Shown here: positions 23,052-31,493 of the stretch, piece after piece
Layout: each line of letters opens with the position of its first letter
Numbering within the stretch: position 1 is the first letter of the stretch
Assembly (NCBI GenBank): GCA_019634915.1
Contig: JAHCAN010000030.1
Coordinates: forward strand, 1 to 35,376
DNA from: Steroidobacteraceae bacterium
Lineage (GTDB): Bacteria; Pseudomonadota; Gammaproteobacteria; Steroidobacterales; Steroidobacteraceae
Length of the DNA stretch: 35,376 nt
Reading direction: 5' to 3'
The notes under the pieces: generated by a model
Database searches by the model: none
The model's input: only the letters and a program-made list of their open reading frames with translations
Told to the model about the DNA's origin: nothing
Translations under genes and position numbers: made by a program

Positions 23052-23173
23052 GCACGCACCGAACCGGCTCCCCATGGCGTCCAATCGTGACGCCGCGCAC
23101 GCTCTGCCGCAATCCTGCGCGCCTGTCGCCGCTCCGTGACAGGCGCACGGTCGCCTGGAGGGCGCGTCGTACC

Positions 23174-23179
23174 TATAAT
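23174..23179 (+). promoter_or_regulatory. Consensus -10 element of the L,D-transpeptidase gene
   Basis: A perfect TATAAT at 23174-23179 ends 8 bases before the GTG start at 23188. Transcription would begin at or within a base or two of the start codon, giving a leaderless message. The -35 region (around 23151) is weak. The perfect -10 next to a plausible signal peptide supports GTG 23188 as the true start. Confidence 0.6.
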
Positions 23180-23187
23180 TCCGGCCC

Positions 23188-23793
23188 GTGAGCCTGTCCG
23201 GTCGCCATTCGCCGTCTTTCGCCGCGGCGCCGTCGTTCGCCGCAGCGGTGCCATCCGTCGCGGCGGCGCTGTTCGCCGCAGCGCTGCTGTGCGCGCCGCC
23301 GTCCCTTGCCGACGGTCTGCCGGGCGCGCAGCGCGCCTCGATCGTGCAGCCCGCGCCCGAGACCCTGCCGGTCGCCGACCGGGTGATCGTGCACAAGTCC
23401 GAGCGGCGCCTGCTGCTGATGAGCGGTGGCAACGTGCTGCGCGAGTACCGCATCGCGCTCGGGCTGAACCCGGTCGGGCACAAGGAGCGCTCCGGCGACT
23501 TCCGCACGCCCGAGGGCAGCTACTACCTGACCCGCCGCAATCCGCGCAGCGACTTCTTCCTGTCGATCCAGGTGTCGTATCCGAGCGCGGCGGACCTGCG
23601 CAACGCGCGCCGCAACGGCTGGCCCGCGGGCGGCTCGATCATGATCCACGGCCTGCCGAACGAGCTGAAGCGCCCGCCGGAATACTACGCACGCACCGAC
23701 TGGACCGACGGCTGCATCGCGGTCACCAATGCCGAGATGCTCGAGATCTGGCTGCTGACGCCGGACAACGTGCCGATCGACATCCTGCCCTGA
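23188..23793 (+). CDS. L,D-transpeptidase family protein (YkuD domain)
   Basis: This 201-residue exported protein carries a YkuD catalytic domain. The first half of the motif is SIMIHGLPN with H154, and the nucleophile is C176 in DWTDGCIAVTN. Family members make 3-3 crosslinks in peptidoglycan or attach proteins to it; shorter ones of this type are often annotated only as murein L,D-transpeptidase. The N terminus is Ala-rich with a triplicated SFAAAP/VPSVAAA-like pattern and ends in a signal cleavage near PPSLADG. The GTG start has no ribosome-binding site but sits 8 bases after a perfect TATAAT. ppnN follows 20 bp downstream and may share the transcript. Confidence 0.9.
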   Translation: MSLSGRHSPSFAAAPSFAAAVPSVAAALFAAALLCAPPSLADGLPGAQRASIVQPAPETLPVADRVIVHKSERRLLLMSGGNVLREYRIALGLNPVGHKERSGDFRTPEGSYYLTRRNPRSDFFLSIQVSYPSAADLRNARRNGWPAGGSIMIHGLPNELKRPPEYYARTDWTDGCIAVTNAEMLEIWLLTPDNVPIDILP

Positions 23794-23813
23794 CACGCGT
23801 TAGCGTGCCGGGG

Positions 23814-25199
23814 ATGGAAACCAGCATCGTCGTACCCGAATTCGTCGACGCGCGCGTCGCGCCGCGCGGCAGTCTCGAGACCCTTTCGCAGGAAGAGATC
23901 GACCAGCTGCTCGATTCGAGCCAGGCCGGCCTGTATCCGCTGTTCCGGCAATGCGTGCTCGCGGTGCTGAACTCGGGCAGCGAAACCGACGACGCGCGCG
24001 CGATCTTCGAGCGCTACCGCGATTTCGCGATCGAGATCGTGCGCCACCCGTGGGGCATCAAGCTCGAGATCAGGAACGCGCCGGCGATGTCGTTCGTCGA
24101 CGGCGAGATGATCCGCGGCATCAAGGAGCACGTGTTCGCGGTGCTGCGCGACGTCGTGTTCATCTCGAACGAGATCAACGACAGCACGCGCTTCGATCTC
24201 GCCGCGCCGCAGTCGATCACCAATGCGGTGTTCCACATCCTGCGCAACGCCCACGTGCTCGACTACAAGGCGCCGCCGAACCTGGTCGTGTGCTGGGGCG
24301 GGCACTCGATCAGCCGCGAGGAGTACGACTACACGAAGAAGGTCGGCTACGAGCTCGGACTGCGCGGCCTAGACGTCTGCACCGGCTGCGGCCCCGGCGC
24401 GATGAAGGGCCCGATGAAGGGCGCGAACATCGGCCACGCGAAGCAGCGCATCCGCACCGGGCGCTATATCGGCCTCACCGAGCCCGGCATCATCGCCGCC
24501 GAACCGCCGAACCCGATCGTCAACCAGCTCGTGATCATGCCGGACATCGAGAAGCGCCTCGAGGCGTTCGTGCGCCTCGGCCACGGCGTGATGGTCTTCC
24601 CCGGCGGCGCCGGCACCGCCGAGGAGATCCTCTACCTGCTCGGCATCCTGCTCGATCCCGACAACGCGCAGCAGCCGATGCCGGTGATCCTCACCGGGCC
24701 GAAGGACAGCGGCGCGTACTTCGAGCGCATCGCGCAGTTCATCGAGGGCACGCTCGGCCGCCCGGCGCTCGCGCGGCTCAGGATCGTGCCCGGCGACCCG
24801 CCGGAAGCGGCGCGGCAGATGGCGCACGCGCTCGAGGAAGTGCGTGCGCACCGCCGTGCGGTCAACGATTCCTACAACTTCAACTGGCTGCTGCGCATCC
24901 AGCCCGACTTCCTGCTGCCCTTCGAGGTCACGCACGAGTCGATGCGCTCGCTCGAGCTGCGCCGTGACCTCGCGCCACACGTGCTTGCCGCCAACCTGCG
25001 GCGCGCGTTCTCGGGCATCGTCACCGGCAACGTCAAGGATCACGGCCTGAAGGCGATCGAGGCACGCGGCCCCTACGAACTGCGTGGCGATGCCGGCGTG
25101 ATGGCGCTGCTCGACGAGCTGCTGCGCGCCTTCGTCGCGCAGGGCCGCATGAAGCTGCCCGGCAGCGAATACCAGCCGTGCTACCGGCTGATCGCATGA
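23814..25199 (+). CDS. ppnN: Pyrimidine/purine nucleotide 5'-monophosphate nucleosidase PpnN (LOG family)
   Basis: PpnN cleaves nucleoside 5'-monophosphates into base and ribose 5-phosphate, and in E. coli is tuned by (p)ppGpp. The 461-residue product is close to the E. coli length (454). The LOG core has CWGGHSISREEYDYTKKVGYE, TGCGPGAMKGPMKGA and the nucleotide-binding PGGAGTAEE (around 263-271). N- and C-terminal PpnN-specific domains flank it, for example SLETLSQEEIDQLLDSSQAG and YNFNWLLRIQPDFLLPFEVT. The frame is open far upstream through the previous gene, but the family N terminus puts the start at ATG 23814, 20 bp after the transpeptidase stop. Confidence 0.95.
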   Translation: METSIVVPEFVDARVAPRGSLETLSQEEIDQLLDSSQAGLYPLFRQCVLAVLNSGSETDDARAIFERYRDFAIEIVRHPWGIKLEIRNAPAMSFVDGEMIRGIKEHVFAVLRDVVFISNEINDSTRFDLAAPQSITNAVFHILRNAHVLDYKAPPNLVVCWGGHSISREEYDYTKKVGYELGLRGLDVCTGCGPGAMKGPMKGANIGHAKQRIRTGRYIGLTEPGIIAAEPPNPIVNQLVIMPDIEKRLEAFVRLGHGVMVFPGGAGTAEEILYLLGILLDPDNAQQPMPVILTGPKDSGAYFERIAQFIEGTLGRPALARLRIVPGDPPEAARQMAHALEEVRAHRRAVNDSYNFNWLLRIQPDFLLPFEVTHESMRSLELRRDLAPHVLAANLRRAFSGIVTGNVKDHGLKAIEARGPYELRGDAGVMALLDELLRAFVAQGRMKLPGSEYQPCYRLIA

Positions 25200-25316
25200 T
25201 GCTGCCTGCATGACATAACGCGGCGCGCATACGTAGCTTCCGGTGCCGTGACGCAGTTCCTGTCGGTGTGGCAGCGCGTTGCCTACGCTCGCCGTGGAAG
25301 CTGCGGTACAGATGTC

Positions 25317-25532
25317 ATGAAGATTCCAGTCGGGAGCAACAGCGAGATACCGGTCGCCGCGGGTGCGACGCCGGCTCCGTCGACCCGTGACCCATACGCG
25401 AACTGGACCGAGCGCATGCAGCGCGCCCGCGGCCGGCACGCGGCGATCACGCGCAATCTCTACACCTGGTCGAGTTACAAGAACTGGGCCGAGCGCGTCA
25501 AATCGGACTGGGATGAGGGCGAGGAGAAGTAG
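25317..25532 (+). CDS. Small uncharacterised protein with a repeated YxNWxER motif
   Basis: I do not recognise this 71-residue product. Its notable feature is an internal duplication: YANWTERM at 27-34 and YKNWAERV at 54-61, exactly 27 residues apart, with a charged tail (SDWDEGEEK). The N terminus is Pro/Ala-rich and probably disordered. There is no signal peptide. A GTG at 25248 in the same frame would add 23 residues; neither start has a ribosome-binding site. The gene follows ppnN by about 120 bp and ends 3 bp from the convergent parA stop. The tidy fit between the two neighbours and the repeat argue for a real gene. Confidence 0.6.
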   Translation: MKIPVGSNSEIPVAAGATPAPSTRDPYANWTERMQRARGRHAAITRNLYTWSSYKNWAERVKSDWDEGEEK

Positions 25533-25535
25533 GCC

Positions 25536-26231
25536 CTAGACGGCCGACACGACGCCGGGCGCCACGCCTGCCTGCACGCCTTCCTCGAGCCAGCCGATCA
25601 GCGGCTCCCATTGCTCGAGATCCTCGCGGACCAGATAGCTCTTCATCTCGTGGATGCCGAGCCCGAGCTCGGCGCTGCGTACGTAGCTCTGCGAATCACG
25701 GAACGTCGCGACGATCGGAATGCCGAGCGTGCCGAGGAAACGCATCAGCGCCTGGTAGACGAGCGTGTTGCGGCGCACGCGGTTGGCGATCACGCCGATG
25801 CGGTGATCGCCGCGGCGGATCTTCGCGACCAGCAGCAGATCGGCGATGACCTTCGAGGCGGCGTGGATGTCGATGTCCGATGGCATCACCGGCACGATGA
25901 TCTTGTGCGCGTCGCGCGTCAGGTCGGGAAAGCCGTGCGCCGGCACGGCCGCCGGCGTGTCGACGATCACGCGCGCGGTGCCTTCCGGCGCGCGCAGCTG
26001 GAAGCTGCGGGTCAGGCGCGAGTCGCGCTCGAACGCGGCCACCGCACGGATCTCGGGCAGGTTCGGCGGGCGCTTCCTGATCCAGCGCATCGACGAACCC
26101 TGCGGATCGAAGTCCATCAGCAGCGGCGTCAGGCCGCGTGTCGCATAATGGCTCGCGAGGTTGATGGCAATGGTGGTCTTGCCCGAGCCGCCTTTCGGGT
26201 TCAATACGACGATACGCTGGGGACCCTGCAT
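25536..26231 (-). CDS. Orphan ParA/MinD-family ATPase
   Basis: This 231-residue P-loop ATPase has a deviant Walker A (NPKGGSGKTT, K13 to T20), a second motif LLMDFDPQGSS with the catalytic Asp, and VIVDTPA as Walker B. Such proteins position plasmids, chromosomes, chemoreceptor arrays or cell poles through nucleotide-dependent dimerisation. No parB, centromere-like repeat or partner is nearby, so it is an orphan and not the chromosomal Soj. The frame is open upstream, but the Walker A position sets the start at 26231. TACGCT at 26246-26241 lies 9 bases before the ATG, again giving a near-leaderless message. The cargo cannot be told from sequence. Confidence 0.9.
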   Translation of the reverse strand: MQGPQRIVVLNPKGGSGKTTIAINLASHYATRGLTPLLMDFDPQGSSMRWIRKRPPNLPEIRAVAAFERDSRLTRSFQLRAPEGTARVIVDTPAAVPAHGFPDLTRDAHKIIVPVMPSDIDIHAASKVIADLLLVAKIRRGDHRIGVIANRVRRNTLVYQALMRFLGTLGIPIVATFRDSQSYVRSAELGLGIHEMKSYLVREDLEQWEPLIGWLEEGVQAGVAPGVVSAV

Positions 26232-26240
26232 CGTGCCGGA

Positions 26241-26250
26241 AGCGTACACT
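26241..26250. promoter_or_regulatory. Candidate bidirectional -10 element between parA and the 37-residue ORF
   Basis: AGCGTACACT gives TACACT (26245-26250) on the plus strand and TACGCT (26246-26241) on the minus strand. It differs by one base from the decamer at 4830-4839, which also sits between divergent genes. The minus hexamer ends 9 bases before the parA ATG. No strong -35 is visible on either strand. Confidence 0.4.
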
Positions 26251-26300
26251 GTGAGGCCGCGCACGGCGAGCCACGCCCCCGTACCGCTAGCCTTGCAACC

Positions 26301-26414
26301 ATGGAACGCATGCTTCTGCTGTGGGATGAATTCGACGACTGGTTCGGCGCCGGCCGCCACGTCGTCGCGAGCGCGTTCGCGACGAGGTTCGGCTGGCTGC
26401 AGCGCCGGCACTGA
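26301..26414 (+). CDS. Candidate small protein, 37 residues
   Basis: An ATG-started frame encodes a 37-residue product with an LLLWDEFDDWFGAGRH core and a basic end. It lies alone in the 231-bp gap between parA (divergent) and htpG. The acidic-aromatic WDEFDDWF stretch followed by a short amphipathic segment suggests a membrane-edge or partner-binding peptide. No ribosome-binding site is seen; TAGCCT at 26288-26293 ends 7 bases before the ATG, matching other near-leaderless starts here. I cannot name a family, and the size makes a chance ORF possible. Confidence 0.4.
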   Translation: MERMLLLWDEFDDWFGAGRHVVASAFATRFGWLQRRH

Positions 26415-26424
26415 CCGATCACCC

Positions 26425-26453
26425 CTTGATTTTCGCGCGCGGGGCCCTACATT
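26425..26453 (+). promoter_or_regulatory. htpG promoter, possibly sigma-32 type
   Basis: Read as sigma-70, TTGATT (26426-26431) and TACATT (26448-26453) are separated by 16 bases. Read as sigma-32, CTTGATT (26425-26431) is followed after 13 bases by CCCTACATT (26445-26453), resembling CTTGAAA / CCCCATNT. HtpG is a heat-shock protein under sigma-32 in E. coli, so the second reading is attractive. The box ends 9 bases before the ATG, implying a leader of only about three bases. Confidence 0.5.
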
Positions 26454-26462
26454 TCCCGCGCC

Positions 26463-28328
26463 ATGACCGCCACCTCGACCGAAACCCGCGGCTTCCAGGC
26501 CGAAGTCCGTGAGCTGCTGAAGCTCATGATCCACTCCCTGTACAGCCACAGGGAGATCTTCCTGCGCGAACTGATCTCGAACGCCTCCGACGCGAACGAC
26601 AAGCTGCGCTTCGCCGCGCTCGCCGAGCCGGCGCTGCTCGAGGGCGACGCGGAACTCGCGATCCGGATCGACGTCGACGCGGGCGCGGGCACGCTCACGG
26701 TGCGCGACAACGGCATCGGCATGACGCGCGACGAGGCGATCGGGCATCTCGGTACGATCGCGAAGTCGGGCACCGCCGAGTTCTTCGGCCGGCTGACCGG
26801 CGACCAGCAGAAGGATTCGCAGCTGATCGGCCAGTTCGGCGTCGGCTTCTACTCGGCGTTCATCGTCGCCGACGAGGTCGAGGTGTATTCGCGGCGGGCC
26901 GGCGAGCCGGCCGCCGCGGGCGTGCGCTGGGCGTCGAAGGCCGACGGCGAGTTCACCGTGGAGACCGTCGGGATCGCCGAGCGCGGCACCCGCATCGTGC
27001 TGCACCTGAAGGCCGACGCGCGCGACTTCCTCGACCCGTTCCGGCTGCGCGCGCTGGTGCGCCGTTACTCCGACCACATCGCCTTCCCGGTGCAGATGCG
27101 GAAGGAAGGCGCCGCCTCGCTCGACTACGAGGCCGTCAACCAGGCCAGGGCGCTGTGGACCCGGCCGCGCGCGGAAATCACCGACGAGGAATACCGCGAG
27201 TTCTACCAGCACATCGCGCACGACTTCGAGCCGCCGCTGGCGTGGAGCCACAACCGGGTCGAGGGCCGGCGCGAGTACACGAGCCTGCTGTACATCCCGG
27301 CGCGCGCGCCGTTCGACCTCTGGCACCGCGAGGGCGCGCGCGGCCTCAAGCTGTACGTGCGGCGCGTGTTCATCATGGACGACGCCGAGCAGTTCCTGCC
27401 GCCGTTCCTGCGCTTCGTGCGCGGCCTCATCGACTCGAACGACCTGCCGCTCAATGTCTCCCGAGAACTGCTGCAGCAGGATGCCGAGGTCGACGCGATG
27501 CGTGGCGCGCTGACGAAGCGCGCGCTCGACCTGATCGGCAAGCTCGCCGCCGACGAGGACGCGACGAAATACGCGACCTTCTGGCGCGAGTTCGGCGCGG
27601 TGCTGAAGGAGGGTGTCGCCGAGGACGAGGCGACGCGCGAGAAATTGCTGCCACTGCTGCGCTTTGCGAGCACGAAGGGCGAGGGCGATGCGCCCGGCGT
27701 CAGGCTAGCGGACTACGTCGCGCGCATGCAGCCCGGGCAGGAGCGCATCTACTACGTGATCGCCGACAGCGTCGCGGCCGCTCGCACGAGCCCGTACATC
27801 GAGCGGCTGCTCGCGAAGGACATCGAGGTGCTGCTGCTCGCCGACCGCATCGACGAGTGGGTGATGTCGCGCCTGACCAGTTTCGAGGGCAAGGCGCTGC
27901 ACGACGCCGCGCGCGGCGATCTGGGCCTCGGCCAGGCCGACGACACCGCGGCCCGGCAGAGCCGGACGCTGCTGAAACGGATCAAGGACGCGCTCGGCGA
28001 GCGCGTGGCGGAAGTGCGGGTCAGCGTGCGCCTCGCCGACTCGCCCGCCTGCCTGGTTCTCGCCGAGCACGATCCGGGGGCGCAGATGCGCCGTATCCTC
28101 GCGAGCGCGGGGCAGAAAGTGCCGGCCGGCAAGCCGGTGCTCGAGGTCAACATCGGGCATCCGCTGCTGCAGCGGCTCGATACGCTCGAGGCCGGCGAGT
28201 CGTTCGATGAGCTCGCGCTGCTGCTGCACGACCAGGCGGTGCTCGCCGAAGCCGGCGAAATCGCCAATCCCGGCGAGTTCGTGCGCCGCATGAACCGGGT
28301 TTTGTTGCAGCTCGCCGCCCTGCGATAA
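26463..28328 (+). CDS. htpG: Molecular chaperone HtpG (Hsp90)
   Basis: HtpG is the bacterial Hsp90, an ATP-driven dimeric chaperone of the cytosol. The 621-residue product has the full family set: the N-terminal GHKL ATPase with [31 protein letters not shown] and [11 protein letters not shown]; the middle domain with the catalytic-loop segment [13 protein letters not shown]; and the C-terminal dimerisation domain ending with [11 protein letters not shown]. Length is normal (E. coli 624). No ribosome-binding site precedes the ATG; the promoter ends 9 bases upstream. The msrB gene starts 28 bp after the stop. Confidence 0.98.
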   Translation: MTATSTETRGFQAEVRELLKLMIHSLYSHREIFLRELISNASDANDKLRFAALAEPALLEGDAELAIRIDVDAGAGTLTVRDNGIGMTRDEAIGHLGTIAKSGTAEFFGRLTGDQQKDSQLIGQFGVGFYSAFIVADEVEVYSRRAGEPAAAGVRWASKADGEFTVETVGIAERGTRIVLHLKADARDFLDPFRLRALVRRYSDHIAFPVQMRKEGAASLDYEAVNQARALWTRPRAEITDEEYREFYQHIAHDFEPPLAWSHNRVEGRREYTSLLYIPARAPFDLWHREGARGLKLYVRRVFIMDDAEQFLPPFLRFVRGLIDSNDLPLNVSRELLQQDAEVDAMRGALTKRALDLIGKLAADEDATKYATFWREFGAVLKEGVAEDEATREKLLPLLRFASTKGEGDAPGVRLADYVARMQPGQERIYYVIADSVAAARTSPYIERLLAKDIEVLLLADRIDEWVMSRLTSFEGKALHDAARGDLGLGQADDTAARQSRTLLKRIKDALGERVAEVRVSVRLADSPACLVLAEHDPGAQMRRILASAGQKVPAGKPVLEVNIGHPLLQRLDTLEAGESFDELALLLHDQAVLAEAGEIANPGEFVRRMNRVLLQLAALR

Positions 28329-28356
28329 TGCGGGTTTCCGTGCCGGAGCGGCAGCG

Positions 28357-28758
28357 ATGACCCGAGCCGAGAAACCCGACGACCTGCGCGCGAGGCTCTC
28401 GCCGCTTGCGTACCACGTGACCCAGGAGAAGGGCACCGAGCGCGCCTTCACCGGCGAGTACTACGCCAACAAGGCGCTCGGCACCTATCACTGCGTCGTC
28501 TGCGGCACGCCGCTGTTCAGCTCCGACACGAAATACGACTCGGGCTCTGGCTGGCCGAGCTTCTGGCTGCCGCTCGCGGGCGATCGCGTCACGACCCGCG
28601 AGGACACGAGCCACGGCATGGTGCGTGTCGAGGTCAACTGCGCGCAGTGCGGTGCGCATCTCGGCCATCTGTTCGACGACGGCCCGCGGCCGACCGGCCA
28701 GCGCTATTGCGTCAATTCCGCCTCGCTCGATTTCGAGCCCGTCACGGAGTCCCGCTGA
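28357..28758 (+). CDS. msrB: Peptide methionine-(R)-S-oxide reductase MsrB
   Basis: MsrB repairs methionine-R-sulfoxide in proteins. The 133-residue product has the four zinc cysteines C46, C49, C95 and C98, and the catalytic C118 in RYCVNSASL, together with SGSGWPSFW and THGMVRVE-type segments. There is no signal peptide, so it is cytosolic. The usual resolving Cys position is occupied by Ser (TPLFSS), so another thiol or thioredoxin must regenerate it. A GGAG eight bases before the ATG sets the start. A GATAAT at the htpG stop (28323-28328) may be its own -10. The next gene begins directly after its stop codon. Confidence 0.96.
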   Translation: MTRAEKPDDLRARLSPLAYHVTQEKGTERAFTGEYYANKALGTYHCVVCGTPLFSSDTKYDSGSGWPSFWLPLAGDRVTTREDTSHGMVRVEVNCAQCGAHLGHLFDDGPRPTGQRYCVNSASLDFEPVTESR

Positions 28759-29202
28759 ATGTCCGCGCCCCGTCTTGCCGCCTTGTGGCTCACCGTGCTG
28801 CCGCTCGTGGCCTGCAGCGCCGCCGATACCCCCGCCCAGACCACAGAGGAGTCGACAGTGTCCGTGACGATCACCGATCTGAAGGAGGGCGAGGGCCCGG
28901 CCGTCGCCGCGGGGCAGGCCGCCGTCGTGCATTACACCGGCTGGCTGTACGCGGCCGGCGCGCCGGACAACAAGGGCAGGAAGTTCGACAGCTCGCTCGA
29001 TCGCGGCCAGCCGTTCGTCTTCCGCATCGGCGCGGGCGAGGTGATCCGCGGCTGGGATGAAGGCGTCGCCGGCATGAAGATCGGCGGCGAGCGGCGGCTC
29101 GTGATTCCGCCGGAGCTGGGCTACGGCTCGCGCGGCGCCGGCGGCGTGATCCCGCCCGGCGCGACCCTGGTGTTCGACGTGCAGCTCGTGGGCATCCAGT
29201 GA
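28759..29202 (+). CDS. FKBP-type peptidyl-prolyl isomerase, lipoprotein
   Basis: This 147-residue protein is a periplasmic FKBP rotamase attached to the membrane. The signal ends LPLVAC (anchor C19). The single FKBP domain has [43 protein letters not shown] and [21 protein letters not shown], giving the complete active-site set. Family members catalyse proline isomerisation in envelope proteins. It begins immediately after the msrB stop with no gap and overlaps the next gene by four bases (GTGA), so the run is one operon. Confidence 0.95.
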   Translation: MSAPRLAALWLTVLPLVACSAADTPAQTTEESTVSVTITDLKEGEGPAVAAGQAAVVHYTGWLYAAGAPDNKGRKFDSSLDRGQPFVFRIGAGEVIRGWDEGVAGMKIGGERRLVIPPELGYGSRGAGGVIPPGATLVFDVQLVGIQ

Positions 29203-30482
29203 GGGGTCGCGCGCTGCTGGCGCTCGGCGTGCTGTTCGCGGTGCCGGCCGGTGCCGCGACACTGATCCATGCCGGCCACGTGATCGACGGGCTCAGCGAC
29301 CAGGTCGCGGAGAACCGCACGATCGTCGTCGACGCGGGCCGCATCGTCGCGATCGAGCCGGGCTTTCGCGCCGCGGCCGACGGCGATCGCGTGATCGACC
29401 TGCGCGACTCGACCGTGCTGCCGGGCCTGATGGACATGCACGTGCACATCACCAGCGAGAACAGCCGCACGAGCGAACTCGACCGTTTCAAGAAGAACGC
29501 CGCCGACGTCGCGATCGACGGCGTCGTCTATGCGCAACGCACGCTGCTCGCGGGCTTCACGACCGTGCGCGACCTGGGCTCCGACTTCAACACCGACATC
29601 GCGCTGCGCAATGCGATCAATGCCGGCAAGGTGCCCGGGCCGCGGATCTTCGCGGCAGGCACGGCCATCGCCTCGACCGGCGGCCATGGCGACCCGACCA
29701 ACGGCATGGCGGACTACCTGCGCCACGGGGCCCCGGGGCCTGCCGAAGGCGTGGCCGACGGCCTTGCTGCGGCCGCGCAGGCCGTGCGCCAGCGCTACAA
29801 GGACGGCGCCGACCTGATCAAGATCACCGCGACCGGCGGCGTGCTGTCGATCGCGAAGAACGGCATGAACCCGCAGTTCACCGAGGACGAGATCCGTGCG
29901 ATCGTCGACACCGCGCGCGACTACGGCTTCAAGGTGGCCGCGCATGCGCACGGCACCGAGGGCATCAAGCGCGCGGTCCGCGGCGGCGTCGCCTCGATCG
30001 AGCACGGCACGTTCATGGACGAGGAGACGATGCAGCTGATGAAGCAGCGCGGGACCTTCTACGTGCCGACGATCAGCGCCGGCAACTATGTCTACGAGCG
30101 CGCGCAGCAGCCGGGCTTCCTGCCCGAGCTCGTGCGCCCGAAGGCGCTCGCGGTCGGACCGCAGATCCAGCAGACCTTCGCGAAGGCCTGGAAGGCCGGC
30201 GTGCCGATCATGTTCGGCACCGACACCGGCGTGTCGGCGCACGGTGACAACGCCCACGAGTTCGCGCTGATGGTCGAGGCGGGCATGCCGGCGATGGCGG
30301 CGATCAGGTCGGCGACCAGCGTGCCGGCGAAGTTCCTCGAGATCGACGACCGCGTCGGCAGCGTGACTGTGGGCAAGCAGGCCGATCTCGTCGCGGTGCC
30401 GGGCGATCCGCTGGCCGACATCACAGCGATGCAGCGCGTCAGCTTCGTGATGAAGGAAGGCGTCGTCTACAAGGCGCCGTGA
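29199..30482 (+). CDS. Exported metal-dependent amidohydrolase (imidazolonepropionase-like)
   Basis: This 427-residue amidohydrolase-superfamily enzyme has a signal peptide ([20 protein letters not shown]). Metal ligands are the HxH pair H81/H83 (GLMDMHVHI), a probable carboxylated Lys in [13 protein letters not shown] and EHGTF histidines, and the Asp in FGTDTG. The layout matches COG1228 members that act as Xaa-Pro dipeptidases, aryldialkylphosphatase-like or other secreted hydrolases. The substrate cannot be told. The GTG start overlaps the preceding TGA (GTGA) and is the only start that preserves the signal peptide. The next gene overlaps its stop by one base. Confidence 0.9.
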   Translation: MRGRALLALGVLFAVPAGAATLIHAGHVIDGLSDQVAENRTIVVDAGRIVAIEPGFRAAADGDRVIDLRDSTVLPGLMDMHVHITSENSRTSELDRFKKNAADVAIDGVVYAQRTLLAGFTTVRDLGSDFNTDIALRNAINAGKVPGPRIFAAGTAIASTGGHGDPTNGMADYLRHGAPGPAEGVADGLAAAAQAVRQRYKDGADLIKITATGGVLSIAKNGMNPQFTEDEIRAIVDTARDYGFKVAAHAHGTEGIKRAVRGGVASIEHGTFMDEETMQLMKQRGTFYVPTISAGNYVYERAQQPGFLPELVRPKALAVGPQIQQTFAKAWKAGVPIMFGTDTGVSAHGDNAHEFALMVEAGMPAMAAIRSATSVPAKFLEIDDRVGSVTVGKQADLVAVPGDPLADITAMQRVSFVMKEGVVYKAP

Positions 30483-31120
30483 TGGCCCGCGGCGAGCGCC
30501 TGCTGATCGACGGTTCGGCCGGAGCCCTCGAGCTCCTCGCCGAGGAGGCGCCGGCGGCCAGCGCGGTGGCGGCCTTCGGCGTCGTCTGTCATCCGCACCC
30601 GCTGCAGGGCGGCACCATGGACAACAAGGTCGCCTACACGCTCGCCCGCGCGCTGCAGGACCTCGGCATGCCGGCCCTGCGGTTCAACTACCGCGGTGTC
30701 GGCAAGAGTGCCGGCGGCTATGACGAGGGGCGTGGCGAGACCGGGGATGCGCTGGCGGTCGCCGCCTGGGGCGCGCAGCGCTGGCCCGGTGCCGACGTAT
30801 GGTTCGCCGGCTTCTCGTTCGGCGGCTTCGTCGCGATCAACGCCTCGCGCCAGCGGCCGACCGAGCGCGTGATCGCCGTGGCGCCGGCGGTCGGGCGCCT
30901 GTCGACCTTCGAGGTGGACGGGCCGCCATGCCCTTGGCTGCTGGTGCAGGGTGACGCCGACGAGGTGTTGCCGCCGGACGACGTGCTCGAGTGGTCGCGT
31001 GCGCAGACGCCGGCGCCGTCGATCGTCGTGATGCCGGGAGCGTCGCACTTCTTCCACGGCCGGCTCGTCGAGCTGCGCAAGGCGGTGGTCGCCTGGGCCG
31101 GCGGTATCCCGGCGCCATGA
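30482..31120 (+). CDS. Alpha/beta hydrolase, 212 residues
   Basis: This is a compact cytosolic alpha/beta hydrolase of the COG2945 type. CHPHPLQGGTMDNKV carries the HPHP oxyanion region, FNYRGVGKSAGGYD follows, the nucleophile elbow is GFSFGG (Ser), QGDADEVLPP supplies the acid, and the catalytic His is in GASHFFHG. The substrate is unknown; related proteins are carboxylesterases. ATG at 30482 overlaps the amidohydrolase TGA by one base; a GTG at 30479 would add one residue. It ends the msrB operon, and the HU-like gene converges on it across a terminator. Confidence 0.9.
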   Translation: MARGERLLIDGSAGALELLAEEAPAASAVAAFGVVCHPHPLQGGTMDNKVAYTLARALQDLGMPALRFNYRGVGKSAGGYDEGRGETGDALAVAAWGAQRWPGADVWFAGFSFGGFVAINASRQRPTERVIAVAPAVGRLSTFEVDGPPCPWLLVQGDADEVLPPDDVLEWSRAQTPAPSIVVMPGASHFFHGRLVELRKAVVAWAGGIPAP

Positions 31121-31123
31121 CGC

Positions 31124-31155
31124 AAAAAGCCCGACCGGGTCGCCCCGGGCGGGCT
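31124..31155 (-). terminator. Intrinsic terminator of the HU-like gene
   Basis: On the minus strand a stem of CGGGC and CCCGG arms (31154-31150 with 31133-31129, and 31148-31144 with 31139-31135, one mismatch between) with a four-base loop is followed by five T residues (plus-strand A-run 31124-31128). It lies 27 bp after the HU-like stop codon and 4 bp after the convergent hydrolase stop, so it could serve both sides, with the T-run favouring the minus strand. Confidence 0.85.
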
Positions 31156-31181
31156 CGTGGCGAATAAACGGGGCAGATGCC

Positions 31182-31493
31182 TCAGTTCACGTAGGCCTTC
31201 AGGCTCTTCAGCGGCATCACGCGGACCTTCTTCGAGGCCGGCTTGGCCTTGAAGGTCATCTTCTCGCCCGTGAACGGGTTGATGCCCTCGCGCGCCTTGG
31301 TGGCGGGCTTCTTCACGACCTTCATCTTGAGCAGACCGGGCAGCGTGAACAGCCCACTGCCGCGCAGGCTCTTGCGGATCACCCCCGAGAGCGAGTCGAA
31401 CACGGACGAAACCTGCTTGCGCGACAGCCCGGTGTCCTTGCAGATGACCGCAAGGATCTCAGACTTCGTCGGTGCGCCACCTTTTTTCGCCAT
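31182..31493 (-). CDS. HU-family DNA-binding protein
   Basis: This 103-residue nucleoid protein has the HU/IHF fold: the N-terminal helices TKSEILAVICKDTGLSRKQVSSVFDS, the FTLPGLLKMKVVKKPATKAR strand region and the DNA-binding arm motif GINPFTGEKMTFKAKPASKK. It is a little longer than standard HU (90). The INPFTGE version and the FKAKPA arm mark it as an HU-like paralogue rather than E. coli HupA/B. AGGAGA before the ATG is a strong ribosome-binding site. It has its own promoter and terminator, so it is a single-gene unit. Confidence 0.92.
   Translation of the reverse strand: MAKKGGAPTKSEILAVICKDTGLSRKQVSSVFDSLSGVIRKSLRGSGLFTLPGLLKMKVVKKPATKAREGINPFTGEKMTFKAKPASKKVRVMPLKSLKAYVN

Noticed and set aside
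25536-26231. A plasmid or chromosome partition locus around the ParA gene
   Set aside because: No parB gene or repeated centromere-like sites occur nearby; neighbours are chromosomal housekeeping genes.
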